From: Collinsella sp. AF33-16
GTDB lineage: Bacteria > Actinomycetota > Coriobacteriia > Coriobacteriales > Coriobacteriaceae
Reading direction: 5' to 3'
Length of the DNA: 64,000 nucleotides
NCBI RefSeq assembly: GCF_003475325.1
Contig: NZ_QRQC01000010.1
Location: 28,383 to 92,382, forward strand
The position numbers and the translations under genes were made by a program. Positions 16,446-25,799 of the stretch are shown piece after piece. The notes beneath the pieces are model-generated. The model was not told where the DNA came from and ran no database searches. It saw nothing but the letters and a program-made list of their open reading frames with translations. The stretch's first letter is position 1. Every line of letters begins with the position of its first letter.

Positions 16446-16913
16446 TTAGGCCTCGTCGACAATCTTTAGTCCGCGGGTCTGGTCGATCTCGTTGAGGAGA
16501 TTGACGCGACGCTCGTGGCGGCCGCCCTCAAACTCGGCGTCGAGCCATTCGTCGACAATCATCTTGGCGAGCTCGGAGCCCACGACGCGGGCGCCAAAGG
16601 CCAGCACGTTGGTGTTGTTGTGCATACGGGAGAGCTTGGCGCTGAAGGGCTCGGAGCACACGACGGCGCGTACGCCCTCGACCTTGTTGGCAGCCAGGCT
16701 AATCCCGACGCCGGTACCGCAGATCAAGATACCCAGGTCGACGTCACCGTTGGCCACGGCCTTGCCCACCTTGTAACCGGCGATGGGGTAGTCGAAGCTC
16801 TCGGAGGTGTCGGTGCCATAGTTCACGACCTCGCAGCCGCGCTCCTTCAGGTGCTCGGAAATGATGTTCTTGAGCTCGACGGCGGCGTGGTCGTTACCGA
16901 TACCGATCTTCAT
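16446..16913 (-). CDS. rpiB: Ribose-5-phosphate isomerase B
   Basis: Interconverts ribose-5-phosphate and ribulose-5-phosphate. The N-terminus MKIGIGNDHAAVELK is the LacAB/RpiB phosphate-binding start. ILICGTGVGISLAANKVEGVRA contains the active-site cysteine and HNNTNVLAFGARVVG the conserved substrate loop. At 155 residues it is normal. The ATG at 16913 follows AGAGAGGAACC. LacA/LacB-like sugar isomerase activity is a lesser possibility, but no lac-type neighbours are present. Confidence 0.93.
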   Translation of the reverse strand: MKIGIGNDHAAVELKNIISEHLKERGCEVVNYGTDTSESFDYPIAGYKVGKAVANGDVDLGILICGTGVGISLAANKVEGVRAVVCSEPFSAKLSRMHNNTNVLAFGARVVGSELAKMIVDEWLDAEFEGGRHERRVNLLNEIDQTRGLKIVDEA

Positions 16914-17183
16914 GAGTGGTTCCTCTCTGGTCCGTGCGGCGGAATTGCTAAAGGTTTTACCGCGTTCGACTGCATGATAGCGCGACTTTTGTGTAAACGC
17001 TCGGGCGTTTTTTGGTCAAACGCTTAAGCATGCAACAAGACCTGCTTTTCATGAATGAATGCCGCCAGTTTGTGCTTGAGCGCCGTCCGCCGGAACCGTG
17101 GTTGCGGTTTTTGATGCATTGTTATCAAATAAAGGAGCTAACTTTTTTGAGAGACCAGCCCGTTATGCAAGCAGGAGATACCT

Positions 17184-18503
17184 ATGCCTACCGATTCCCT
17201 TCGTGATGCCGCGTTTTGCGATGTTTTGAACCGCGAGCTTGTCTGTGCGCTCGGCTGCACCGAGCCTATTGCCGTTGCCTATGCAGCGGCGTTGGCGAGC
17301 CAGACGCTCGGTTGCGAACCCGATCATATGGACGTTGCCTGCTCGGGCAACATCATCAAGAACGTTAAGAGCGTGACCGTGCCCAACTCGGGCGGTATGC
17401 ACGGTATTGAAGCTGCAGCCGTGCTGGGTGCCGTGGGCGGTGACGCCAAGAGCGCGCTTGAGGTGCTCGAGAGCGTTAACGATGAAGACCGCGCTCGTGT
17501 GGCCGAGCTCCTCGCCGACGCCGGCTACTGCGATGTGTCGCTTGTCGAGGGTGTGCCCAACCTCTACATCAAGGTGACTGCGACGGCCGGGGGCCATACC
17601 GCGGTCGTCGAGATTACCGATCACCACACTAATGTCACGTGCCATACGCTCGACGGTATTCCGGTATGCGGCAAGTCGGCGGGGGAGTGCGCCGCCTGCG
17701 CCGAGCGCGTGGTGGCCGAGCGTGCGGCAGATAACGCCGATACGCCCATGTCCATTGATTCCATCATCGACTTTATCGAGGACGGTGACATTGAGGGCGC
17801 CCGCGCTGCCGTTGAGCGTCAGATTGAGCTGAATGGCGCAATCAGTGCCGAGGGCCTTGCGCACGCTTGGGGCGCCGAGGTGGGTCGTACGCTGCTGGGT
17901 GCTCGTGCCGATGACGTCGCCTGCCGTGCCCGTGCCCGTGCGGCCGCCGGGTCCGACGCCCGCATGAACGGTTGCGCGCTGCCGGTCGCCATTGTGTGCG
18001 GCTCGGGCAATCAAGGCATTACCTGCGCATTGCCCGTCATGGAGTATGCCGAGTACCTGCGTTGCGACCACGAGCGTCTGGTACGCGCCGTGATGCTGTC
18101 CGATCTTATCGCCGTGCATATCAAGAGCTATATTGGTGCGCTTTCGGCGTTTTGCGGTGCTATTTGCGCCGCGTGCGGCGCCGGCGCTGCGATTACCTGG
18201 CTGTGCGGTGGCACGCGCGAGCAGATTGGCGCGACGGTCTCGAATACGCTCGGTAACGTGGGCGGCATCGTGTGCGACGGCGCCAAGGCGAGTTGTGCCG
18301 CCAAGATTTCGGCTGCCGTCGATGCGGCGATTCTGGGACATGACATGGCCATGCAGGGGCGTGGCTTCCGTGCCGGCGAGGGTTTGATCCAGGATACCGT
18401 CGAGCAGACGATTGCCAGCATGGGCTACGTGGGCCGTGTGGGTATGAAGGACACCGACGTCGAGATCCTCAACATCATGATCGGCAAAACCCAAGTGTGC
18501 TAG
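17184..18503 (+). CDS. cyuA: L-cysteine desulfidase / L-serine ammonia-lyase-like protein (UPF0597, CyuA/YhaM family)
   Basis: A 439-residue iron-sulfur protein of the UPF0597 family. CyuA homologues break cysteine down to pyruvate, ammonia and sulfide in anaerobes. ELVCALGCTEPIAVAYAAA at the N-terminus and CGSGNQGITCALPV in the second half are family signatures. GAICAACGAGAAI and conserved cysteines fit a 4Fe-4S cluster. The ATG at 17184 follows GCAGGAGATACCT. There are no co-directional partners. Sulfide released here could feed the MetY reaction at 22.9 kb, an inference. Confidence 0.85.
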   Translation: MPTDSLRDAAFCDVLNRELVCALGCTEPIAVAYAAALASQTLGCEPDHMDVACSGNIIKNVKSVTVPNSGGMHGIEAAAVLGAVGGDAKSALEVLESVNDEDRARVAELLADAGYCDVSLVEGVPNLYIKVTATAGGHTAVVEITDHHTNVTCHTLDGIPVCGKSAGECAACAERVVAERAADNADTPMSIDSIIDFIEDGDIEGARAAVERQIELNGAISAEGLAHAWGAEVGRTLLGARADDVACRARARAAAGSDARMNGCALPVAIVCGSGNQGITCALPVMEYAEYLRCDHERLVRAVMLSDLIAVHIKSYIGALSAFCGAICAACGAGAAITWLCGGTREQIGATVSNTLGNVGGIVCDGAKASCAAKISAAVDAAILGHDMAMQGRGFRAGEGLIQDTVEQTIASMGYVGRVGMKDTDVEILNIMIGKTQVC

Positions 18504-19258
18504 GACAGTTCGTCGGCTACTTGGTGTTCGTAGAAGGCTTCTACTACGGCGTTAAAGTCGCGGGCGAAGCCTTCCATGGTTCCGCGCCAGGTGACTCGGT
18601 TGGGCTTGCCCCGGCCTACATAGGCAGTCTGAATGCCGCAGGCGGGGTTAGGGAAGTCGCGTTTGGGATCGTTGCCCACCATAAGGACCTCGTGCGGTTC
18701 GAGCCCCATCACCTGAAGCTGCTCTAGATAGTAGGTGGCATCAGGCTTGCAGCGGGTGGCGTTTCCCATGTGCGTGACGAGCTCAAAGGGGGCGTCGGCC
18801 AGGTCGCCCCAACCCATGCGGCACTCGATGGCCCCCTGCGGAAAGCTGGGGTTGGTAAAGAGCGCGCAGCGCAGCCCTGCGTCCTGTACGGCCTGAAGCG
18901 CGGCGTGTGCGCCCGGCATGGCATGGGCGTTGATGAGTTCGTCATTCTTGTACGGAAGAACTTCGCGGTCGTAGTAGGTAAACGCCTCGTAGATAAGTGG
19001 GTCCGAGAGGCAAATGCCGCATCGGCGCTCGACCTCTTCTTGGTAAAACTCAAGATTGGTGCGATTGTCCGTGCTGCTGCGGCGATTGGCGTTGAGGTCG
19101 ACCAGGATGGTGCCGAGGCGTGCCATCGTGCCACCGCGGCTGCGGCGCCCGATATCCGCGAGCATCGAAGAGACATCCTTAAAATAGCGAAGGATGAACG
19201 CGTTGAGGTTGATGCTAAGAAGCGTTTCGTCCATATCGAAAACGACTGCTTTGAGCAC
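18500..19258 (-). CDS. HAD-superfamily hydrolase
   Basis: A 252-residue phosphatase-like protein. Motif I is LKAVVFDMDETLLSIN, motif II is ALFTNPS, and MVGNDPKRDFPNPACGIQT is motif IV. The cap lies between residues ~20 and 120. A GTG start at 19258 is chosen because GAAAGGTG precedes it; the frame is open further upstream but without a good ribosome-binding site. Its 3' end overlaps the 3' end of cyuA by 4 nt, convergently. Substrate unknown. Confidence 0.8.
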   Translation of the reverse strand: MLKAVVFDMDETLLSINLNAFILRYFKDVSSMLADIGRRSRGGTMARLGTILVDLNANRRSSTDNRTNLEFYQEEVERRCGICLSDPLIYEAFTYYDREVLPYKNDELINAHAMPGAHAALQAVQDAGLRCALFTNPSFPQGAIECRMGWGDLADAPFELVTHMGNATRCKPDATYYLEQLQVMGLEPHEVLMVGNDPKRDFPNPACGIQTAYVGRGKPNRVTWRGTMEGFARDFNAVVEAFYEHQVADELS

Positions 19259-19573
19259 GCGGGCACCTTTCTCGAAAAATCGATCTAGAATCGTTGACTC
19301 CGGATACTTTACCCCAAAGCCGAATGCCTGGCTGGTTATCGTCAAGTTGCGGAGACGTGTGTTCATAAGATTACGAAAAAGTCTCCACACGAGTAAAAAA
19401 TCGCAGTTCACGCTTGAAATCGAACTCATTTCCCCGTAACCTATACGAACGTGATTGCATAAGCGTCACATTAGTATCTGTCGGCTCCCGAGTGTTCCTA
19501 AACGTTGTGTGCTTGTCGCACCCTTCTGTAGGTCCTAGCAATCGGGGCCCCGTAGTTCGAAAGGGGTCCACCT
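19259..19573 (+). other. Divergent intergenic region, rpsA leader
   Basis: This region separates the HAD gene (-) from rpsA (+). A GGGGCCCCG palindrome (19546-19554) sits just before the rpsA Shine-Dalgarno GAAAGGGG and could fold over it. No gene is seen. Confidence 0.4.
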
Positions 19574-20740
19574 TTGAGTGAGATTCAGAACTCGTCCATT
19601 TTCTCTCTTGACGATGTCAACGAGGAGGAGATGAACAACCTCATCGACGGTACGATTACCGACTTTGATGAGGGCGATCTCGTTAACGGCACTGTCGTTA
19701 AGATCGAGCATGACGAGGTGCTCGTTGACATCGGATTCAAGTCCGAGGGCGTTATCCCGGTCCGCGAGCTGTCCATCCGCAAGGACGCTAACCCTGCAGA
19801 CATCGTTGCACTCGGTGATCCCATCGAGGCTCTGGTTCTCCAGAAGGAGGACAAGGACGGTCGTCTGGTCCTGTCCAAGAAGCGTGCCGAGTACGAGCGT
19901 GCTTGGAACCGCATCGAGGAGAAGTTCAACTCCGGCGAGAACGTCGAGGGCGAGGTTATCGAGGTTGTCAAGGGCGGCCTGATCCTCGACATCGGCCTGC
20001 GTGGCTTCCTGCCCGCTTCCCTCGTCGACCTCCGTCGCGTCAAGGACCTCACCTCCTACATGGGCACCCGCATCGAGGCCCGCGTCATCGAGATGGACCG
20101 CAACCGCAACAACGTTGTCCTCTCCCGTCGCGTCGTGCTTGAGGAGTCCCGTAAGGCCGAGCGCTCCGAGATCCTGTCCAAGCTCAAGTCTGGCATGCGT
20201 CTCCAGGGCACCGTTTCCTCCATCGTCGACTTCGGCGCCTTCGTCGACCTCGGCGGTATCGACGGCCTCATCCACATCTCCGAGCTCTCCTGGAACCACG
20301 TCAACCATCCTTCCGAGGTTGTCAAGGTCGGCCAGGAGGTCGAGGTCGAGGTTCTCGACGTCGATCTCAACCGCGAGCGCATCTCCCTGGGTCTCAAGCA
20401 GACCACCGAGGATCCGTGGCGCGCACTGGTCAAGAAGTACCCCGTCGGCGCTATCGTCGAGGGCACTGTGACCAAGCTTGTCCCGTTCGGCGCTTTCGTC
20501 GATCTGGGCGAGGGCATCGAGGGCCTGGTGCACATCTCCGAGATGGCCAACAAGCACGTCGATCAGCCTTCTCAGGTCACCCATGTGGGCGACAAGGTTC
20601 AGGTCAAGGTCATGGAGATCGACCTCGACCGTCGTCGTATCTCCCTGTCCATGAAGTCCGCTGCTGAGACTCTGGGCGTCGAGATCGAGGTTACCCCGCT
20701 GCCTTCCGAGAAGAAGGACGAGGAGACCGACACCGAGTAA
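19574..20740 (+). CDS. rpsA: 30S ribosomal protein S1 (four S1 domains)
   Basis: Binds mRNA and aids translation initiation. Four S1 OB-fold repeats lie at about residues 34-104, 121-189, 206-276 and 291-361. The last two have the strong VPFGAFVDLG-type motif (VDFGAFVDLGGIDGLIHISELSW and VPFGAFVDLGEGIEGLVH). At 388 residues it is the short actinobacterial/firmicute form rather than the six-domain E. coli form. The start is TTG at 19574, preceded by GAAAGGGG; there is no in-frame ATG nearby. Confidence 0.95.
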   Translation: MSEIQNSSIFSLDDVNEEEMNNLIDGTITDFDEGDLVNGTVVKIEHDEVLVDIGFKSEGVIPVRELSIRKDANPADIVALGDPIEALVLQKEDKDGRLVLSKKRAEYERAWNRIEEKFNSGENVEGEVIEVVKGGLILDIGLRGFLPASLVDLRRVKDLTSYMGTRIEARVIEMDRNRNNVVLSRRVVLEESRKAERSEILSKLKSGMRLQGTVSSIVDFGAFVDLGGIDGLIHISELSWNHVNHPSEVVKVGQEVEVEVLDVDLNRERISLGLKQTTEDPWRALVKKYPVGAIVEGTVTKLVPFGAFVDLGEGIEGLVHISEMANKHVDQPSQVTHVGDKVQVKVMEIDLDRRRISLSMKSAAETLGVEIEVTPLPSEKKDEETDTE

Positions 20741-20767
20741 ATCGGTTTGACGATCACTTGTTTTAAG

Positions 20768-20798
20768 GGATCCGTCCGTAATGGACGGGTCCCTTTTT
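20768..20798 (+). terminator. Terminator after rpsA
   Basis: GGGATCCGTCC pairs with GGACGGGTCCC (one wobble or mismatch pair), followed by TTTTT. Confidence 0.85.
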
Positions 20799-21082
20799 GC
20801 ATTTGCTGCTGATGCGCGCGATGCTGCTCGTGCGCAATGATGTCCGGGCTGTCCACAGGCTATTGGGTTGTCGGTGCATGAAAAATGCCGACATCCCGCC
20901 TCGGGGAGGAGGCGGGAACACACCGAGTAGACGGAGGGGTGCGGAGCGCGGTCGCGTCTCGACTGACGACGTTGCCCATCGACGACCCTATTGTACTGCA
21001 TGGGCGCTTCTTGGTTTATCGTGTCGAACGCTTGTGTTGTGCCATTGCCTGCGGCAACGGTGTGCTACACTCTTGCACTGCT
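20799..21082 (+). other. Intergenic region upstream of rnpB
   Basis: No coding sequence is convincing. A CCCGCCTC/GAGGCGGG hairpin lies at about 20896-20917. The promoter of rnpB should lie in the last 100 nt. Confidence 0.4.
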
Positions 21083-21440
21083 GAGTGGGCCAGACGGTCG
21101 CGCGATGTGCTGCTTGCGGCACGCGTGAGGAAAGTCCGGGCTCCAGAGGGCGGGATGCCGGCTAACGGCCGGGCGGAGTGATCCGACGGAAAGCGCCGCA
21201 GAAAAGAAGACTCCCACCTGCGCCGCAAGGCGTAAAGGGAAAAGCTGAAACGGTGGTGTAAGAGACCACCAGCGTCGTGGCAACACGGCGGCTTGGCAAG
21301 CCCCATCCGGAGCAAGCGCGAATAGGAACGCTATGGGCCGGCCCGGTCCGCGTTCGGGTAGCGTGCGTGGAGCTGCACGGTAACGTGCAGACAAGATAAA
21401 TGACCGTTCACGACAGAACCCGGCTTATAGGCCCACTTGG
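21083..21440 (+). ncRNA. rnpB: RNase P RNA, bacterial type A
   Basis: The catalytic RNA that matures tRNA 5' ends. The conserved 5' block GAGGAAAGTCCGGGCTCC and 3' block ACAGAACCCGGCTTATAG are both present. AGTGGGCC near the start pairs with GGCCCACT at the end as P1. GGATGCCGGCTAACGGCCGG, the GAATAGG and the GACAAGATAAATGACCG segments fit the type A consensus. Ends are estimated from P1. A CATTTTTGTT run follows as terminator. Confidence 0.96.
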
Positions 21441-21527
21441 CATTTTTGTTACCCTGACAATCGGTACGGCCTTTGCCGTATTATTGAAGCTGTTCGTTGC
21501 TGCGCTTTATTTTGTTGAGGGGCTTTG

Positions 21528-22163
21528 TTGGACAGCTATTTTACTCTGCAATCGAATATTGAGGCTTCGGGCGAGTTTGTGGACCGCAAGAGCCGGTTTA
21601 TTGCCCAGCTGGTCCATATTGAGTCCGAGGACGAGGCGAATGCCTTTATCGAGATGGTTCGCAAACGTCATTACGACGCTCGACACAATGTTCCCGCGTG
21701 GATTTTGGTCGATGGACGCGAGCGCCAGAGCGACGATGGTGAGCCGAGCCGCACGAGCGGTATGCCGACGCTCGAGGTGTTGCGCGGTGCGGAGCTCAAA
21801 AATGTTTGCTGCGTAGTGACGCGCTATTTTGGCGGCACGCTGTTGGGGCCGGGCGGCCTGGTTCGCGCCTATACTGCGGCGACGCAAGCGGCGGTGGCCG
21901 CGGCTCAGGAGGCCGGGCAGATCGTCGAGATGACGAGTGTCGTGCCTGTTGACGTGCATGTGGCCTATCCGCAGTATGAGCAGGTGCTTCGCTTGGCCCA
22001 GGATTCCGGTGCCAAGGTTTCGGATACCGAGTACGCGGATGCCGTGACACTTCATTTGGTGTTTAAGGCGGGGGAGCAGGAGTCGTTTTGCGCTAAGATG
22101 CGCGAGCTTATGGCGGGGCGCGAGGAGATTGAGGTCAGCACTCCCGAATTTGCCGAGTTCTAA
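21528..22163 (+). CDS. YigZ/IMPACT-family protein (UPF0029)
   Basis: About 211 residues. The N-terminal IMPACT fold shows the family run SRFIAQL, ARHNVPAWIL, DDGEPSRTSGMP and VTRYFGGTLLGPGGLVRAY; the C-terminus is a DUF1949-like domain. Family members are linked to translation or stress control; the biochemical role is unclear. A TTG start at 21528 is preferred since GAGGGG sits 5 nt before it; TTG 21525 is adjacent. It follows rnpB directly. Confidence 0.88.
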   Translation: MDSYFTLQSNIEASGEFVDRKSRFIAQLVHIESEDEANAFIEMVRKRHYDARHNVPAWILVDGRERQSDDGEPSRTSGMPTLEVLRGAELKNVCCVVTRYFGGTLLGPGGLVRAYTAATQAAVAAAQEAGQIVEMTSVVPVDVHVAYPQYEQVLRLAQDSGAKVSDTEYADAVTLHLVFKAGEQESFCAKMRELMAGREEIEVSTPEFAEF

Positions 22164-22230
22164 CGGCGACGGCCGGCGTGCTTTTGGACGGATCCCAAGC
22201 ACACCGACCGTCGTTTTATGTCGCTGCCGT

Positions 22231-22677
22231 TTACTCGGCGAGCTGCTTTAGTACATCACAGGCGATTTCGACGGCATCGTCGATGCAACCGGGACAGCTG
22301 CGGAGCGGACCCTTGTCCGATCCGATGCCCTTGAGCGTGCCGCAGACGGTCGTCGTGTTCTTCTCGCCAAAGCGCTTGGCAATCTCGCGCGACAGTTTGT
22401 AGGTCTGGCCCTTGGTCTTGGGGTTTTCCATGCCATCGCTCATTACAAAGCCCATGATGGCCACGGCGCCCGAGATGGCACCGCAAGTTTCGGTCATGCC
22501 GCCCATGCCGGCGCCAAAGCCCTCGGTGAGGGTAAAGGCGACCTGGGGGTCGAGCCCGACGGCGGGCGCGAACGTGCAGGCGACGGCCTGCGCGCAGTTA
22601 AAGCCGCGGGCGTGGTATTCGGCAGCCTGAGCCTGGCAGGTGGCAGTGTTGAGCTGAGTGGTATCAGTCTGCTTCAT
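22231..22677 (-). CDS. C-GCAxxG-C-C family redox protein
   Basis: A 148-residue protein matching the anaerobe-specific C_GCAxxG_C_C family. The motif cysteines are in RGFNCAQAVACTF, ETCGAISGAVAIMG and RSCPGCIDDAVEI. Such proteins are often found with redox or metal enzymes; no activity is established. The ATG at 22677 follows CAAGGAGACACCG; the longer frame upstream crosses a palindromic repeat region. It is divergent from the metY-like gene. Confidence 0.85.
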   Translation of the reverse strand: MKQTDTTQLNTATCQAQAAEYHARGFNCAQAVACTFAPAVGLDPQVAFTLTEGFGAGMGGMTETCGAISGAVAIMGFVMSDGMENPKTKGQTYKLSREIAKRFGEKNTTTVCGTLKGIGSDKGPLRSCPGCIDDAVEIACDVLKQLAE

Positions 22678-22783
22678 CGGTGTCTCCTTGATTGCGGTGT
22701 ACCCGCCTATGGTACCCTTGCTGGCGCATTCGCTTATCGAGACCGCAGTGCATATCTCATTGTTTTTCGCCATCGAACACTTT

Positions 22784-22825
22784 CTTAAGATTTGGGACAA
22801 ATAAACCTGATTAATTTGTCCCATA
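22784..22825. repeat. Palindromic repeat CTTAAGATTTGGGACAAA family, copy 2
   Basis: Near-identical to 10621-10663. It lies in the divergent region between the C-GCAxxG-C-C gene and the metY-like gene. Confidence 0.75.
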
Positions 22826-22911
22826 ACCTATCGGCGGGATGGGTTGAGAGGGGTGCGGGGTAGCGGTATCGTAAACCGAATAAAAACAAAACCCAAGTAA
22901 GGGAGTTGGAT

Positions 22912-24195
22912 ATGAGCGAGCAGACCATCGGAACTACATGTGTTCAGGGCGGCTATCATCCGGGCGATGCGGAGCCGCGCCAGGTGCCCATCTACCAGTC
23001 CACCACGTGGAAGTACGACACGTCCGAGCACATGGGCAAGCTGTTTGACCTGGAGGAGTCGGGCTACTTCTACAGCCGCCTGCAGAACCCCACGTGCGAT
23101 CTGGTCGCTGCCAAGATCTGCGAGATGGAGGGTGGTACCGCGGCGATGCTCACGAGCTCGGGCATGGCTGCGAACTTCCTCGCGATCTTTAACGTTGCCG
23201 GTGCCGGCGATCACGTGGTCGCAAGCTCTGCCATCTACGGCGGTACCTACAACCTGCTCGCCCACACCATGGGTCGTATGGGCGTCACCTGCACCTTTGT
23301 TGCCCCCGACTGCACCGATGAGGAGCTCGAGGCCGCCTTTAAGCCCAATACCAAGCTCGTCTTTGGCGAGACGATTGCCAACCCCGCCCTTGCCGTGCTC
23401 GATATTGAGCGCTTTGCCAAGGCCGCGCATGACCACGGCGTGCCGCTGATGGTCGACAACACCTTCCCGACGCCCGTGATGTGCCGTCCCTTTGAGTGGG
23501 GCGCCGACATCGTCACGCACTCTACCACCAAGTACATGGATGGGCATGCGGCCTACCTGGGTGGCGTGATCGTCGACCACGGCCAGTTTGACTGGATGGC
23601 CCATGCAGACAAGTTCCCGGGTCTCACCACGCCCGACGAGAGCTATCACGGCGTGACCTATGCCGAGAAGTTCGGTCGCGAGGGTGCCTTCATTACCAAG
23701 GCAACCGCTCAGCTCATGCGCGACCTCGGCCCCATGCAGAACCCGCAGGCGGCCTTCTTCCTGAACAGCTCGCTCGAGAGCCTGCATGTACGCATGCCGC
23801 GTCATTGTGAGAACGGCCTGGCCGTTGCCAAGTTCCTGCAGAGTCATCCCAAGGTGCGCTTTGTGAGCTATCCGGGCCTGGAGGGCGATAAGTACTATGA
23901 CCTGGCTCAGAAGTACATGCCCAACGGTACCTGCGGCGTCGTGAGCTTTGGCTTTAACGGTGGTCGCGCGGCGGCCGAGACCTTTATGAAGAGCCTTAAG
24001 CTCGCCCAGATCGCCACGCATGTGGCAGACGCCCGCACCTGCTGCCTGCATCCCGCTAACGCCACGCATCGCCAAATGAACGATGAGGAGCTCATCGCCT
24101 GCGGCATCTCCGCCGACATGGTGCGCCTGTCGTGCGGCCTCGAGGACACGGCCGATCTGATTGCCGACCTTGAGCAGGCGCTCGAGCAGTGCTAG
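22912..24195 (+). CDS. metY: O-acetylhomoserine sulfhydrylase-type PLP enzyme
   Basis: A Cys/Met metabolism gamma-family PLP enzyme of 427 residues. It probably joins sulfide to O-acetylhomoserine to make homocysteine. The PLP lysine is in THSTTKYMDGH (Lys207). YSRLQNPTCDLV, TSSGMAANFLA and the C-terminal VRLSCGLEDTADLIADL are family blocks. Methionine gamma-lyase is an alternative within this family. The ATG at 22912 follows AAGGGAGTTGGAT. A terminator follows at 24265-24310. Confidence 0.87.
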   Translation: MSEQTIGTTCVQGGYHPGDAEPRQVPIYQSTTWKYDTSEHMGKLFDLEESGYFYSRLQNPTCDLVAAKICEMEGGTAAMLTSSGMAANFLAIFNVAGAGDHVVASSAIYGGTYNLLAHTMGRMGVTCTFVAPDCTDEELEAAFKPNTKLVFGETIANPALAVLDIERFAKAAHDHGVPLMVDNTFPTPVMCRPFEWGADIVTHSTTKYMDGHAAYLGGVIVDHGQFDWMAHADKFPGLTTPDESYHGVTYAEKFGREGAFITKATAQLMRDLGPMQNPQAAFFLNSSLESLHVRMPRHCENGLAVAKFLQSHPKVRFVSYPGLEGDKYYDLAQKYMPNGTCGVVSFGFNGGRAAAETFMKSLKLAQIATHVADARTCCLHPANATHRQMNDEELIACGISADMVRLSCGLEDTADLIADLEQALEQC

Positions 24196-24264
24196 GCTAG
24201 CGTTCGCACAAGTCGCCGATGCTGGCAGAAAGCTTCGGCGACCTTTAGTTCCGATTCCGTAGGC

Positions 24265-24310
24265 GGGACCCCAATCGCGACTGTTCGCAGGCGATTGGGG
24301 CCCCGTTTTT
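24265..24310 (+). terminator. Terminator between metY-like gene and MFS gene
   Basis: CCCCAATCGC pairs with GCGATTGGGG (10 bp, extended by GGG/CCC) and ends in GTTTTT. Confidence 0.85.
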
Positions 24311-24336
24311 GCGTTGCACCACTCGAAAGGATGGAT

Positions 24337-25641
24337 ATGGAGAAAACTGCAGAGCAGCTGCGCCGCGAGCACATTGCCCTTGAGGGCGACACCCATGGCA
24401 AGAACAAGTGGGCGATTCTGTTTACCGTGCTCATCATGACGTTTATGGTGTGTCTGGATTCGACCGTCGTGACCGTGGCGCTGCCCGTGATACAAAAGGA
24501 GCTGGGTGTGGGCCTCGATCGCATTCAGCTGGTAAGCTCGGTGTATCTGCTTGCGACATGCGTGGCTATGCTGCCGTTTGGCCGCTTGGGCGACGTGCGC
24601 GGCAAGGTGGGCGTATTCCAGCTGGGCGTAATCGTTTTTACGGCCGGCTCGCTGCTTTGCGGCCTTTCGAGTTCGCTCGAAGTTCTTATTCTGGCACGCA
24701 TTGTGCAGGGCGTCGGCTGCGCGGCGGCCATGGCTAACAACATGGGTATCATCACCGAGTCGTTTCCGGCGCGCGAGCGCGGTCGTGCCATGGGTATTCT
24801 CGCGACCTTCGTGGCCCTCGGCATGATGTGTGGCCCCGTGCTGGGCGGCATGCTGGTGGCAAGCTTTCCCTGGGAGAGCATCTTCCTCATCAACCTGCCC
24901 ATTGGCGTCATCTCGTTTATCGTGGGGCTCTATACGCTGCCGCATGTTAAGCCGGAGGCTGGCGAGCGCCCCATGTCCCTGATCGAGGCTGCTCGTCGCT
25001 GCTTTGCAAATTCGGCCTTCACCATCAACCTCGCCTGCATGCTCATCGTGTTCGTTGGTATTGGCGCATCCGAGTTTATCCTGCCGTTCTATTTTCAGGA
25101 CGCCCACGGCTTTGGTTCCGACATCTCTGGACTACTCTTTTTGGCGTTGCCGATGGTGAATGCCTTTATCGGCCCGCTTTCGGGTACGGTTTCGGACCGT
25201 GTTGGCTGCGAGGGCCCCACGGCGGTCGGCCTGGGTGTGTACGTGTGCGGTCTCTTTGCGGTGAGCACGCTCAACGAGCATTCCTCCATCCTTGTGATCG
25301 TGTGCTGCGTCGCATTTATGTCGCTCGGTACGTCGATTTTCCAAAGCCCTAACAACTCCCTGTATATGGGTTCGGCCCCGCGCGAGGCGCTCGGTTTTGC
25401 GGGCAGCTTGGGCAGTTTGGCGCGCTACGCTGGCATGGCATTCGGCATTACGGTGGCGTCGCATATCCTGTATGGGCAGATGAGCGTGGCGATGGGCGAG
25501 GCCGTAACCAGTTTCGTTGCAGGCCGTCCGGATGTATTCCTATTCGGTTTTCGCTCGGTGTTCTACGTGCTTATGGCTGTGGCCGCTGTGGGTTTTGCGC
25601 TCGCCATGGTGCGTTTGGTGAGGATGCGCGCCCGCCATTAG
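24337..25641 (+). CDS. MFS transporter, DHA2 (EmrB/QacA-like) family
   Basis: A polytopic efflux-type transporter of about 434 residues with 12 or more hydrophobic segments. The first loop has FGRLGDVRGKVGVFQLG (motif A of MFS). LDSTVVTVALPVIQKEL in TM1 is typical of the DHA2 drug/H+ antiporters, and the antiporter motif C region reads VALGMMCGPVLGGML. At this length it may lack the extra two helices of classic DHA2 proteins. Start 24337 has CGAAAGG at 6 nt; ATG 24331 is too close to it. Substrate unknown. Confidence 0.85.
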   Translation: MEKTAEQLRREHIALEGDTHGKNKWAILFTVLIMTFMVCLDSTVVTVALPVIQKELGVGLDRIQLVSSVYLLATCVAMLPFGRLGDVRGKVGVFQLGVIVFTAGSLLCGLSSSLEVLILARIVQGVGCAAAMANNMGIITESFPARERGRAMGILATFVALGMMCGPVLGGMLVASFPWESIFLINLPIGVISFIVGLYTLPHVKPEAGERPMSLIEAARRCFANSAFTINLACMLIVFVGIGASEFILPFYFQDAHGFGSDISGLLFLALPMVNAFIGPLSGTVSDRVGCEGPTAVGLGVYVCGLFAVSTLNEHSSILVIVCCVAFMSLGTSIFQSPNNSLYMGSAPREALGFAGSLGSLARYAGMAFGITVASHILYGQMSVAMGEAVTSFVAGRPDVFLFGFRSVFYVLMAVAAVGFALAMVRLVRMRARH

Positions 25642-25799
25642 CGTGTTGGGAGGCTGCCTGCCACGTATTCGCGCCGTCCCAAAAAGACTGGTTTTTGGTG
25701 CGATGCGGCTTGTGGGACAGGCGGGGGTCGGTCCGTGGTAGACTATCGAACAACGTTTATTAATCGCGCGGTATCGTTGCCGCGAGAAGGGGTTGCGCC

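Noticed and set aside
17012..17206. 64-codon frame overlapping the cyuA start
   Set aside because: Weak start context, overlaps the cyuA Shine-Dalgarno site and ATG, and no family likeness. A leader peptide for a cysteine gene was considered, but it has only two cysteines.
25642..25799. Purine riboswitch before xpt
   Set aside because: The conserved purine aptamer loops are not present in the leader.
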